Shown here one piece after another: positions 1 to 13,200 of a stretch of DNA of 64,000 nt. The stretch comes from Plazaster borealis (taxonomy: Eukaryota; Echinodermata; Asteroidea; Forcipulatida; Labidiasteridae). The first letter of the stretch is position 1. Every line of letters starts with the position of its first letter. Under the pieces are notes generated by a model that was given only the letters and a program-made list of their open reading frames with translations, did no database searches and was not told the origin of the DNA. Where the stretch lies: assembly GCA_021014325.1 (NCBI GenBank), contig CM037473.1, forward strand, positions 10,185,501-10,249,500, in the 5' to 3' direction. The position numbers and the translations under genes are program-made.

Positions 1-349
1 GAGATGGGGACGCCATGCAACATTCTCTGCAAGAGGGAATTAGGGTGTTTATGTCTCACCACTGTGCATTTGACTATTTTTACTCCTCCAGCCCCAGTTT
101 GGATGGATTGAGTTAATAATGCAAGAAAACAACATGGTCATCCTCAACGAAGGTCTCCGAGTTTGTCTGGCCATGTAATGGCTTCGATGGTTAATACAAT
201 TTTGATCTATAGGCCTACAGTTCATGTAATTTATGTGGCTGTATATTCATTCTTTATCGGATCAAATCTTTTGCCCACATATTATGCTCAAAAGTTTGTC
301 TTCAATAATATTAGGAAACATACTTTGTTTTCCTGTGGTTAACAAAATG

Positions 350-355
350 TTTATT
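350..355 (-). promoter_or_regulatory. Candidate polyadenylation signal of the receptor gene
   Basis: The minus strand reads AATAAA here, about 550 bases past the stop codon at 903-905. It is the first clear hexamer I noticed downstream of the last exon. A SINE-B copy would lie inside the resulting 3' UTR. The call rests on position and hexamer only. Confidence 0.35.
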
Positions 356-632
356 TACTTTTGAAACTGTAGACAAAAAGTGTAAGAAACCATTATAATC
401 CATTGAACATCAAACATTGAACATTATGGCACCTGAACACTTGACCCCTGCGTCTTAACCTTAAGAGCTGAGGTGTACCCCCTTTAGAACCCACTCCTCT
501 TTTTGTATTCTCTATAGTAAATACAAGATTTGGTTACTTTGGAAACTGTGGAAATAGAATGAACGTTATCGTTTATCCTTAAACCACCGGTTTTTTAAGT
601 TTGACCCTATACTGACTGAACTTCCAAATTTT

Positions 633-860
633 GCGGGCATTCAGGTTGGCTCAGTAGTTTCTTCCCCGCATTTCGCCTCTGTAGACCCCGGTTCGAATCC
701 CGCTTCGGACCGGAGCCTCGCCAGTGGATTTGGTTTCCAGTTTCTATACCTTAGTTCGTGGGTTTTGCCTATTTTGGGGTTTTCCTTCCACATCTACAAC
801 TGGCACCCCCCAACGTCTTCTCTACACCGGTGCCTTCAGGCCTCCGGGTCACAGCGCTAG
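633..860 (+). repeat. SINE-B copy (tRNA-derived), downstream of receptor stop
   Basis: An internal promoter B-box-like motif GGTTCGAATCC follows a tRNA-like head with GGCTCAGTAGTT. A tail contains GGGTTTTCCTTCCACATCTA. The same head and tail occur in opposite orientation at 42255-42420 and 43868-44035, and split around 29.9-30.8 kb. It lies in the putative 3' UTR of the receptor. Confidence 0.7.
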
Positions 861-902
861 TCGCTATTGAGGGTCCTTTGGTTTCATTACCAGAATGATA
901 TA

Positions 903-1206
903 CTATGCTATCAAGGTACACCAAATGTCTCCATGCATCCTCACCAGCGTTATCCTGCCCGTCTCTTTCTGCCTCTTCCTGTAAAACGAAGGCTTGTGCC
1001 AGATATGCTCCACAATGACCACGACGAAGGACAGCACTGCCCCGAGTATTAAGACATAGAAGGCCCCTGCTATCTGATCCAGATTGATGTCCGTTGCCCG
1101 AGATTTGGAGTTCATGTTGACCATCTCCTCAGGGCAGCTGGACTCCCGATCGAACCACTTCTTCCGTAGCTCCGCTAAGCGGCCTTCCTCCTGCATCTTT
1201 AGAATT
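903..1206 (-). CDS. iGluR last coding exon: end of S2, M4, C-terminal tail
   Basis: The exon opens after a pyrimidine-rich acceptor (TTTAACAG) with one base completing a split Val codon, then reads [18 protein letters not shown], a signature of the end of S2. C794 is the second cysteine of the S2 disulfide. The M4 helix runs roughly from [14 protein letters not shown] to VVIVEHIW. The tail after M4 is only about 30 residues, with a basic patch (RKRQK), and ends CTLIA before TAG. No further coding exon is needed. A PDZ-ligand role for the last four residues is possible but unproven. Confidence 0.95.
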
Positions 1207-4200
1207 CTGTTAAATAGAAAATAATAACAATACTCAGTTCGTCTAAAGCACTTTATCTGAGGGTGTCTCAAAGCACTTAGTGTTTGAACGACAGGTATGC
1301 ACAGTTTTTAATAATGAGACCCATTTATATAGCACCTTGTACAGGAGACAGGGCACAATCTGCTTTCAACCATGCCAAAAACACCATGGGTAACCCTTCT
1401 TTTAAGGATAAGAGTACCGGTACTGGGTATTTTTACGGGCATTACACAACATACGGGACCTATACGGCTTTACGTCCCATCGAACGACAAGCAATAACGG
1501 TATTTGATACACAAATGCCATGGGGACCCAAACCCACACTTTGACAGCGCCAAAACTTGATTCCGGTGCTCGGCCACGACGCTCCACAAATAAGAGTTTT
1601 TTAAACAGGCAAAACAATCGATGGTTTGGTTTTGGCTAGCCAACTGAATCTGTCGGGTACATGCAGTGGAATGTGGAGGATTTTGGTAATGCATTGAACT
1701 AGAGGAATTTAGGTTTGACTCTCCTGAATTCAACAATTCGTATATTGAAGTTTGGAGGAGTTTGTATTATAAATGCACTTACACCAGTGATATCTTGTCT
1801 CTCCAAGGAGCGTGTTGTGGTGTAGCGATGCCGTACCCTTTCAGGTTAAACGGCTTGCCAACTGTCATGACATTACATTCCTTCTGCTTGATATAGTCCA
1901 GGATGGGTGCGTCCCAGAAGAAGGCGTACTCCTCTTCCTGCACCCGCTTGTACCCCGCCTCGGCGTTGGGCACCCAGGGGTCGACATCTGAGTTGGACAT
2001 GAAATTCCACATCCGCTCGTATGTGGGCTGGTTTTTCCGCTTCTCGAAGAAGCGGGCCAGGCTGCTGTTGACGATAGTTCCATAGACAACAGTCTTCTGC
2101 ATGGCCAGGTCCTCCAGGGAGTTGATGGGGTTCTCCATGCGGGTGACGGTCAGGAAGGCGGCAAGGTTGGCGGTGTAGGTGGCCGTGATGATGAGGGCGA
2201 AGAACCACCAGAAGGCGCTCAGGACACGGCCAGAGATAGAAAGAGGAGAGGTATCACCACCTACAGTGAAACAAACACCCAAAACAGGATATGAACTTTT
2301 GATCTTCCGGAATATAATCAGATCAGCCTGACCCAGAAATGGGTCAGGACCACTGCGACCCGGAATCCGGGTCAGTTCTGACCGATGTTTTAGAGTATGA
2401 ATTACTTATTATCATCTAGTTTCCAATAAATACAGTGAAAACAACAATGGATTTTGTATTATTTGGATTGCTGTCATCGAAATAAGCGACGGTTGCGCGT
2501 CTTTAAAATACTGTTTTCCCGAACAGCATTTCAAACGGAGATGTTTCTCACGGAGGAATAACACTTGTTTGAACTTCATACTGAGTGAGCTCTCAGATCG
2601 CAACAAATCATTTTATTTTATGGGCCTATTCGAGAGTTTACAATCCGTTCATTTGAAAACTTACCCTGCTGCATGCAAGACGCGAACGCGAACCACATGC
2701 TGTTTTTCAAGTCAAATGCGTCCGTGTTGTTGGAGTTTTCCCGCCTAAAACTACTGTACGGACTGAGTCGGTCCACGATATAGATCAATGTCCCAACCAC
2801 AAAGAGCGATGCAAGGACGCAGCCCCACACGTTGAAGTCCAACGGCTCCAGGAAGGCAAAGATGTTGGTCTTCTTCTGGGGTTTACTCATGAGAATTCCC
2901 ACACCGTAGTTCATGTAGGGCTTGGTGAAGTCCACTACGGCCTCCCGGGCAGAGTTGATCACCATGCCGGCCACGGCAAGCTCAGCCCGCTGCAAACAAA
3001 GACAAGTGTGAGGAGAATTCCATCAAAATTGTTCCACAGTTGAAACATGTGCATTGTAACGAATTCCATTTCTTTACGGTGATATTACTGAGCAGTGATG
3101 TCAAAGTTACGACTGACGTACAATTACGGGTTACGTAAAAAATATGCACTATAGGAGGTATCAATCGTAATGGAGAAATAAATAATCGAGCCGTTTATGT
3201 TGGCCTAATATTTTTTAAACGATACCCGTAAATTGTTAAGCAAACAGACTGTCAGGTAGACCACAGTTAATTTTCAGGATTATATTTTTTTCAAAAAAAA
3301 CCTTCATATTAATATCTTGAACGTCTCGTTGTATGAGTTGTTGTGGGTGCATATGGCCGGAAGGGAGTATAACAGTGTCACCAAAAGGAGCGTTTAGAGC
3401 ATTGAAAAGGGAAGTGTTGCCTCATTGCCCCTCCCCCAAATCTGTCCGGAGGCAGACCAAATTTAATGCTTGTATCATCAAAGGCACAATCTCACCACCT
3501 ACCCACTGTAAAGTTCCAATGTCGCTGTGTTAACACACTATGGGAACACACAGTTGTCTTTCTGATCACAGTGTAAATTCACCAAGTAAAAAAACTGTAA
3601 AATTTCTAAGGTATAAACCGAAATTGCTGTACATTTTACATTTCTTTTGACTGAGATCAACTTCGTCCAGTCCAGTTCCTTTTTAGAACTGAACACAATA
3701 GGGAGATACATTATTTCTCTGGCGTTACCTGAAAAATATCTATATTCAAACCATCGTTTAAAACCCTACTTATACTCTTTTTAACCAATTAATATGCATT
3801 AAATATGAGTTTATGCTTTATCATTGACTGTCCATTAGGCCTATCTACAATCTTCGTGCACAATATCGAACGAAATTAGAGTATAGTTTTATCTAAACTA
3901 TCCTGTTTCTTTTTCTAGTTCGGTCTGCAACCTGATACCGAAAGATGAGTACGTTAAAAATATATAAGGGAAGAGATATTTGATCGATGACTTGTTTCAG
4001 TGTATAGTTACGGACATGCGGCATAATGCTTATAGTATAAAGCTCCTCATCTTTTTGTAACTATTTGTACATTAATCTCAATTTGAGAAAAAAGCATCCA
4101 TTTTTAAAGAACTGATTTAATGTCCATCACGAAAGATGTTCCAATACCGGTAGGTAATACCGTGAATTTGCAAAGTAGTGGTAGTTTTGTGTTCGACCAC

Positions 4201-7200
4201 CGCATACTTCGTGATTAATAAAGCCCACACTAATAACAAGTGCTAAAGTAACCTATGCTTTCAATGCGAAACCTTCAAAAAAACGCATAACATTTTTTTA
4301 AAGTCTTAGAAACAGAAAATGTGCATTGACACATAAACTGTATTTTTTCTGTTCAATTTTATGGGGGGTTATCCACACCGCGAGCTCCGCCCATCACAAA
4401 AACACCCTTACAAGGGTTCCAATTTCAAAAAGCAGCCATCTTGGAAAAGATTCCCTATACGGTTGAGATCAAAATAGGACAATATTTTCAGGGCCTGACC
4501 TACCCCAGAGTACCTAAAGTTGAGAGTAAACCCAAGGTACAATAAAAAAAACCTGTTTTAACAATCCCTAAAAACTACCCTCAAAAACTGTCATATGTAA
4601 AAACATGAGAGTCTGTAAAATAATAATGAAGCTTGGCGCATTGATTTAGTTTTTATGTAGTGGAATGCGCAAAATGCAAACTAACCCTATGATGCACTAT
4701 GAAATTATGACCTATCCGCAGCGAACACTTGGTGGCGCACTATATTGTCATTCACCCACATTAAACTTATTAGGGGCCTTTTACAATAATATTTCCATAG
4801 TGCGCCACGAGTTGAGTTTATTATAGTTTTAAGGTCATAGACTTACACGGTAGTACACTTCTCCAACCAGCCCAGTCCACGTCCCATCTTCAGTCTTTCC
4901 ACCGTAGAGCCCATCGGGTACAAGGTACATTTCGTATTTAATGTTCAACTCTTTGGCAATAATATCCATCATGTCGACGCAGAAACCTGAATACTTTTTA
5001 CCGTTCACTGTCTCATCACGGCTGACAAAGGGTGCCTCCTGAATAAATTTGCATATCCAACGACAAATTCCTCATTCATGTGTTCACACCAAATGATGCA
5101 TAGCAAAATCAATCAAGTCGAGGCCATGTGCACAATATGATGTTACTCATACATGAAAATGATTAAATTCGTGTATAATATGATGACTTTATTAGTTGAT
5201 GATAGTTTAAGTGAAGAAATTTGCAAGATACACTTGCAGATCTTTTTGCACATGAAAAGTTATCATTTGCATATCAAATGACGGAATTTACAAAATAACA
5301 CGACTTTCAAAGCAAATGAATTTGCACACCAGTAAACAGTTGTGAAGCATCAAATTAAGATTTTAATGTCTTTTGTATGTATTGTAATGTTTTTAAAAGC
5401 CTGAATGAATAAATAAATAAATAAATAAATAAATTATTCCAATATCTTACCACCACGGTTACAATACGCAGGGTTGTATTGTTACTGATGAATGGTTCGA
5501 AACTCCGCGTAAAGGGAGTTTTGACCAAATTCAATCGATTGACCGGATCCCATGATCCAATCTGAAAAGAAAAGGTATGATTCAAAATAAACCTGATCAC
5601 AATTATAATAATATTAACGAGTAAAAAATAACAATTAAATAGTGTACATTTCGCCCAGTGTAACATGAAACAACTATTAGGTTCAGCCATTCCTATTTAT
5701 ACCTGTGAGTCGTGAGGTTCAAAATGCCTACATAAAGTTAAAATACCCCTTGCTCTGGCCGCCATTGCTGAGGTCAAACAGTGGAAACGTACACGTGCGT
5801 ACGTTGAACTCACATCTTTTAGCAAATGATAGGTCTTCATTGACTTCAGTGAGGACGCTGTTTGAGCTTGTGACGTCACATGCAAGGGGTCTTTTCGGAG
5901 TCGAAGATAAACTTATGCACGTCATTTCAATTCATTGTTTGAAGGAATGAGATTGACAGATCCAGTTTACATAATTAATAAAACTGTGCTGTTTAGCACT
6001 GAAAACCTTTACTTACCGCTCAGGTAATCATAAACAATACTGCTTAGCATAGAAAACATTGCTTAGCAGAAGCAGGTTTCCAGCTCAAATGTCATGTAAT
6101 GTATTTTGTATGACCAGAAGAACATTTTTCAAAGCACAATTTAACAGTTTATCATATTGGCCCTAAAACCCCATGCTCTAATTTTGTTATGACTGGTATA
6201 GACCGTGTAACATGTAACATCACAATGTTTACAAAAGAGCCACATAGCCTGGACTTTCTGCAGACACGATCTGTACACAGCCCAATGGAAGAACACATAT
6301 ATCTCATATTTTATGGAGATGGCACTGTCTGATTTTTATCAACTTCCGATACATAAAGAAAATGGGCCCATCTCAAAACTTGTTCAGCGGTTATTTTGTA
6401 TAACTCATATGTGGACATTATGACAAGGAATGTAAAATGTAGTATTTCGCCTGCCAGGAAATGACCTGGAATGTACAAGTTCTCTTTTGTTTTGTAAACA
6501 AGGGTTTAAACATGGTATACAGTGGTCAATCGCAATTTTCACAGATAAATCTAATTATCAGTTTTATGACATTTGACCCCAGTCTCTGTCCTCACCTTCC
6601 ATGCCTTGGTTTGATTCAGCCGACTTTCTACGGTAATGACATCCACTGCGATCTCATCGTTCAGGTTTGTGTGGTTGTACCGAATGTTTCCCATCAGTCC
6701 ATTCGTTTCCGTCTGTCAAAAGCAAGCAAAAGGAAGTTAAGTTCTAGTATATAGCGTGTTTTAAAGCATTCCTGAAACCATCTCAACTCCTTTGGAGTGT
6801 GCAGCACCGGCAGCCAAATTGGAGCACAGGTTGCTGATCGTTTACATCAACAATCTCTACCCTCACATAAAGTAGCCGTTTACTTCAGTGGGATGAGAAG
6901 CAATTACTAAAGTGACTTGCCCAAGAACACGAGTGTCACGACCGAGATTCGAGCCCACACTCTGATGACTCAGGCATCAGAACTTGAGTGAGATGCTCCA
7001 AACCCCATCGGCCATGACACGAAGGGGGTAGTAATAGTATAAGGCATTTCGAGAAGCCTACTTTGCTTTGCGAAGCCTACTTGCCTTAATAAAAAACGAA
7101 TAATAACGTGAATATTAAAAAATATATATCCGATTTCCTTGGCATTAAACAACTGATAATATTTATATTCTCTTGGACAGGCTGCCAGTCCATCGCAGGT

Positions 7201-10200
7201 TTACTCCCAGATCTTGCGGGTACCCATTTGTACTCCTGATTGAAGAGAAGCAATAATGGTAAAGTGTCTTGCTTAGTGACACAAGTGTCACGACCGGGAC
7301 TCAAACCCACACTCTGCTGATCAGAAAAACCAGAGTTTGAGTCAGGTGATATTATCCGCTCGGCCACGACACGCCACTATAGGCATTAGCATTAAATGAT
7401 GTACAGACGAAAATGAAAATGAATTATCACTTTGTGTGAAGTATTAAAGTGTTATAGGTTTCTATCAAAAAACCGTATGTTGACACTTCTGTTTTGAGAT
7501 AAACTTTTCCCCTATAATAAAGTTATGCCTCCCTAGCGTTAGGATCTTTTGATGCGTTTTCTGCAAGTTTTTTAAACTCCAGATCCACTAGTTTGACCAT
7601 TATATTGTTTTATTTCTGGTACTACTCAGTTGTTAATTATTGTTACCCTGTGAAGGAGCTTTCTTAGTCTGCTGCCTCCTTTCCACGTCCGGGGCTTACT
7701 CTCATAGCATTGCTGACTCTCGGGTTCTATGTACTTTTCTCGTTCTACCAGCTCGTCCAGTGCCACCGCAAGAACCCGCACAGCATCGTACATGTAGGCT
7801 GCTTTAAACTGTGTTTGTGTGAATGCATATTAATTCGGTGTCATTATTTTAAAGCGAATTTGTTGGGACTTCAAGTATTTTTTCCTGTGATCTCGTTGTA
7901 TTAATTCCTTCCACTGACATTGACTGCCCGTTTTGAATTTATATGCTGACTTCCATTCGGAATTCCACGGCAGTAAGGTTGAAAAACAATAGGACTCGAT
8001 CATTGCTCTGTGGTATCATCAGCTGAACAAGTGCATTATGCTCATTGTGTTGCTGTGGTCTTCAACTGACATCAACTGCCAGTTATAAATAATTGAATTT
8101 GTATTTCCAGGGTAGCTCGACTTAAAATAAAAATAATAACTGTAATGTGATGTCATTGACATTAATTGCTCTTTTCAATAAATTGATGTTTTGGTATTTC
8201 CATAGAAGCAAGCACTTTTCTAGTTCTTTGCTTATTGCCAGCCAATGAAATATCAATGACACCAAGTGCGCGTTACAATTCATACTGAATTTTACATTCG
8301 CTACTCTATAGAAAAAATGGAAAAATACAAAAAATGTTGTTACCCTCACCTGCACCGTGTTGAGGTACCCGGGAGACAGGTACGTGGCATTAAAGTCGTC
8401 CTCCTGGTCAAGGTCTTCGTACAGTATCCGCCACGCGTTGTAGAACTCCTGTGGTTGTATTTGAACTTTGACCTGCTGTTTAATGAGCGTGACGATCCCC
8501 GTGGATCCGTTCAGGAACCTCATGCCGCCATCCTCGATGATTTCCTGGGGATGGGGGGGGAGGGGGTCAGAGGGTGGAAAATTCAAAACCACAGTACCAT
8601 AATGAGGATTGACTCAATTTTGTCTTCAATCTATCCAATGGGAAACTTTGAATCGCTATAGTTGGCAGCAGACGTACCAATTAACTTATAATTGTTTATG
8701 TAGTTCTGAGCATGCGCACATTTTCGACAGCTGTAGATTAAGTCTGTTGCCACCTAGCGTCCTGAAAAAAATCACCTTTTGTCAGTTTAAAAATATCCCT
8801 TAAATGGATGATACATCAATGATTTGCGGAAGTGCTTTCAAAATGATAGTCTAGTTTATAAAGTTGTTTGAAAAGGTCCTAAAGAAGATCAGTATCAAAT
8901 TTCAGAAAGTAAGTCTAAAATTGAAACCAGAAAGTTTTTTCCTTGTATCCCAAGGAAAATGAGTGACATTCTAAAGTGTGAGCCTACCCCGGTAGTTGTG
9001 AAACCTCCGGGTTCGTCATCCACCAATGTGTCCCAGTCCTGTTGCCGGAAGAAGAAACAATATAAACACATAATTATAAATGCCTTTCTAAGAAATCTTG
9101 TGATCCATGTTCAAATTTTTGCCATTCTCAGATGCTTGAATAAATTTGGAAAAAAAAATAGAAAATAAAGGGGGTAATCATCATTGATTTCAAACGGCAT
9201 TAGGTTAAAATAATCACCATTTTGCTTGCATACTTGGGCCGGATTACAATTTGGGCTACGGTCGGGTTACATTTTGAGTCACTTTGGGACGGCTTACATC
9301 ATTGGCCCAACCGAAGACACACAGTTCTTACTGGTTGTATCAAATGAAACATTGAATATTTATGGTTGAATGTTCTCTATAAATAATATACGGAGCTCCA
9401 TAAATGCCATTCCACTTATTCAGATAACGAGTCGTCAAGACGACCTACTGAAAATTGTAGACTTACACTCTGAAAACTCCCGGGTCAAAGTTCACCCGGA
9501 TGGGTCCCAGGGAGCCTGACCCATTCTGGGTCCGGATGGCTCGGAAAGTGGTTAAAGAAATGGGATTTTAACTCGGTTTCTGCATCATTTTGACCCTTTT
9601 GGGGGGTATTTTGACACAGAAGCCGGCTCAAACCGACCCTGAAATGGGTCAGGCCCCACGGGACCTTGATCCGGGTCAATTTTAACCCGGGATTTTTTTT
9701 AGAGTGTACTGTGATTATTTATATTACCAAGACGACTTGCTGAAAACTAAGAGCGAGTCCGAATTAGGTGACTTCGGCTACGACTGTGGCCGTTGCCTGC
9801 AACGTCAACGTTGGGTAAATAGGACTTCTGGTCGTTCCGGCTGTAGCCACTGCCGAAGCCATCAATTCGGACACGGCGCTAGGATTTTATCTCGAGTTCA
9901 TAATAGTCTTGCGATATAAATGATTACAACAAATTTCCTTGCTCCATAATTAATTATACGTCAGCTTTGCGAGATGAATAATTATCTCGTATTTGAATGG
10001 ATAAGTGCGAGGCACTTACTGGGCTCCGTAGTAAATAGGACTCGTCGTGTTTGTGAGAATTCTTTCTACAAAAGGGGAAACGTCAGGGTGTGTTTAGTAT
10101 ATTGCCTGGACGGCAATAATATGTACAGGGCTTCGTGCACATGCATCGTATTGTATTCATATCATCCAATACCATGATAAGTAAAGCAAATCATGCTGAC

Positions 10201-13200
10201 CATGCCGATACACAATGCAACAGCAAATCGAAATACCCAGGCATAATAATGTATACACAAACCTACAATGTTCGGACTCAAATCCCGGGTCAATTTCATA
10301 GAGCTGTTTGATGTTTTTTTTATTTTCCACGCAAAGACACAACAAGGGATTAGTGAGAGGCGATATATTCCGCATTTTTAATTTTTTATTTGAGATATCG
10401 CCTAACATCACAAGGCCGGACGGCCACTTCAAAATGAGGGCTACACTTAACTGGTGAGGGCTACACTGAACTGATTTGGGTTGTCGACCCAAAGCAACTG
10501 TCACCAGGGGCACGTTGCCACCTACTCCTTGGGTTGAAACAGGGTTACCCCCTTCACAGTCCGGAAGGATCTAGGCATGGGTATCATCCACTAGGAGCCT
10601 GCCTGGTAGGCACGTGTACGTTCCCATTGTTTGACCTCAGCAATGGCGGCCAGTGCGAGGGGTATTTTAACTTTACGTAGGCATTTTGAACCTCACGACT
10701 CACAATTATGGTTGAGTGTCTTGCTCAAGGGCACAAGTGTCATGACCGGGATTCGAGCCCACACTCTGCTGCTGACAACACCAGAGCTTGGGTCCGGTGA
10801 ACTAGACCACTCGGCCACGACACGCCACGCAATGCAATATTGTCTGATAACATGTTCTTGTTTACCAAGGTTGGTCTGCACTTGACAATGTTTATGTGTT
10901 ATAGATGTAATAATTGCACCGTGGATACCAGACTATTATTTTGGTTTGAACACCGATGTGTGATAAGCACTGCATTTTTTCCCCACTGCTTTCCAAGTAC
11001 TGCCGGGAAAATACCCATACACTGTTAAGACAGCTGTTATAGGAAGCAGGGGTCGTGGGTCCAAATCCCACCCGAGTATGCCTTTGGATTCGTTTTCTTC
11101 GCAGGACACGAAGAAGTAAACAGGTCTACACCACATGATAGGTTTAGTGGTTAAACTCAAATTATGTGCTTAAAATAGTTATTTAAAATTGGACTCTGGT
11201 CAGCTTTACAGAGCGTTCAAGAACTTTGATGAAATGGCTATAAGCAAGAACGAATACCGATTCAGTTTACAAGAAAAACAGGCCTATAGCTAAGCAAAAT
11301 TGAGGATAAATTGTTTGTGAAGCACTGATCTGTTAGGGACAATTATGAGGAATATAAATCATAAACGATTCTAGCTGGTAACCCGGTTGTCTAAGTTTGA
11401 TTGCTTTTTGCTTGAGCGAATTACGTGCTTAGTTAAACAACGCTATGAAATTGACTCCTGGATACTGAAATGAACATTGTGATTCAACAAATTAATCATA
11501 AATATTATCATTATTATAAAATACAGGCCTCCCTCTAGTGTTTGATATTAGTGGAGGTTCTTTAGCTAAAGCAATGTTAAATTCATTACGAAACGTTAAA
11601 GGGCACCAATGCCAAGGCAAATGAACGTGAAGGTAGTTGCCTTATAAAGGGCCAAGGTAAATGTTTTCTAAACATTATGTCAAAATGGTTAGTCTCCTGA
11701 AACCAGTTTATACAAGTTTAGATAATAGATTAGTTTCAGTGTGATCGTCAGATGTTAAAGATGTTTTAATTAAAGTTATTGGATCAACTAATTATGTTAG
11801 TGGTATGATCAACATGATCCGTCGATTTCACTTACTTTCAGTTGCTATGGAGAACAAGGAATATAAATAAACCCAGTTCTACTTTGTTTCATGATCGAGA
11901 AAAATGAAAACAGAAGGAGCTGTTATACCATATATTACTCCTCCAAATGGGATATTGTTTAGGCTATTTTAGAGTGAGCAAACCGTGGATTAAAGTCAAC
12001 AGTCTCATTTTGGGGTTCGTTTTACTTGGTTTGCCTAGCTCAAAGGGGAAAATGTTCATAATTAAGGGGGGGGATTATTTGCGACTGTTTGATATTGGCC
12101 AGGGTGTTAAGAAAGCAGTGTTAGTAGTAAGCCAAGCAAGCAAACTAACCAGCGATCCGACAGCGTTGTCTACGCTCATCTGTATACAAAATGAGAGGAG
12201 AAACGAGTAGACTGAGGTGGTGTCATGGTGCAAACAACACATAAAACCGTATGTGGGATAATATACACTTTCAAATCTTCCTCAGTTGACACGAATCCGG
12301 GTCAGAGTTGACTCGAATCCGAGTCAGATGTGACGTGGAGTTTTGAACCATCTCTTGGATTTGACCCAGCGTCAATACAGATCCCAAGGAGCTGAACCTA
12401 TGTTTGGGTAATCTTAACCAGATTCCCCATCCAAATGCTCAATTTCGGGTCGATTTGACCTGGGTCAGGGTCAGATTTGATCGGAGTCCGGGTCTGATTT
12501 GACCTGAATTTGAGTCGGCTCCGATCAAAAATTATTCAGAAGTGTTCAGTACCAAAACCCGCTACTAACCCCATTCCTTGCTCGGTTTCATCAGGAAAGC
12601 ATGTCAAATAAAACTCACTGACCCCCTTGGAGTCGGATTCGGGTCAACTGTGAACAACAAGTTTTGAAAGTATACAGGTAGGCTTGAATTGGGCGGGATT
12701 GGGCGCTTTATCGCTGCATGGCTAGTACAATGGGCCATGCATAATTTTGCATACAATTTGATGCATTCTTGCTTTAGGGCAAACGCTTACAATTTTCTTG
12801 GCAAATGGATATTAAAAAATACGTGAAAATAAGAAATGCATTGTGAAGGTCCAACAAGGGTTTCCATTAAACCTTCATTCAAATCAAAAGGCACCCAATT
12901 GCACCCATCAAAAGGATTCTGTAGTTTAAAGTGACAACATAACCTTACATGGAAACAGTCAAACATTTAGGACCTCTAAACACATTTGGTATCCATCGAA
13001 ACTTTTCATCCTTTGATTAGGAGAGCCATTTGTTAAGCTTTGTACTGAATTGAAGAATAACATAATTGCTTCCTTACACACATTAGTACACCCATCCTTC
13101 AAGTGTATATAAATATACGGACTCTGTGTGTTTGAGTGTGTGTGTTTATGAGGGATAAGTCATTGAACGCTGTTAACTGCCCGAGGCTGCATTGGTCCAC

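Noticed and set aside
10020..10061. Candidate 14-codon receptor exon with donor GTAAGT
   Set aside because: It fits phase but does not carry the expected strand, and exon 16188-16241 supplies that segment clearly. The protein is continuous without it.
12147..12176. Candidate 10-codon receptor exon after a good acceptor (TTTTGTATACAG)
   Set aside because: The residues do not resemble the family, the donor GTTAGT is weak, and the frame is already complete without it.
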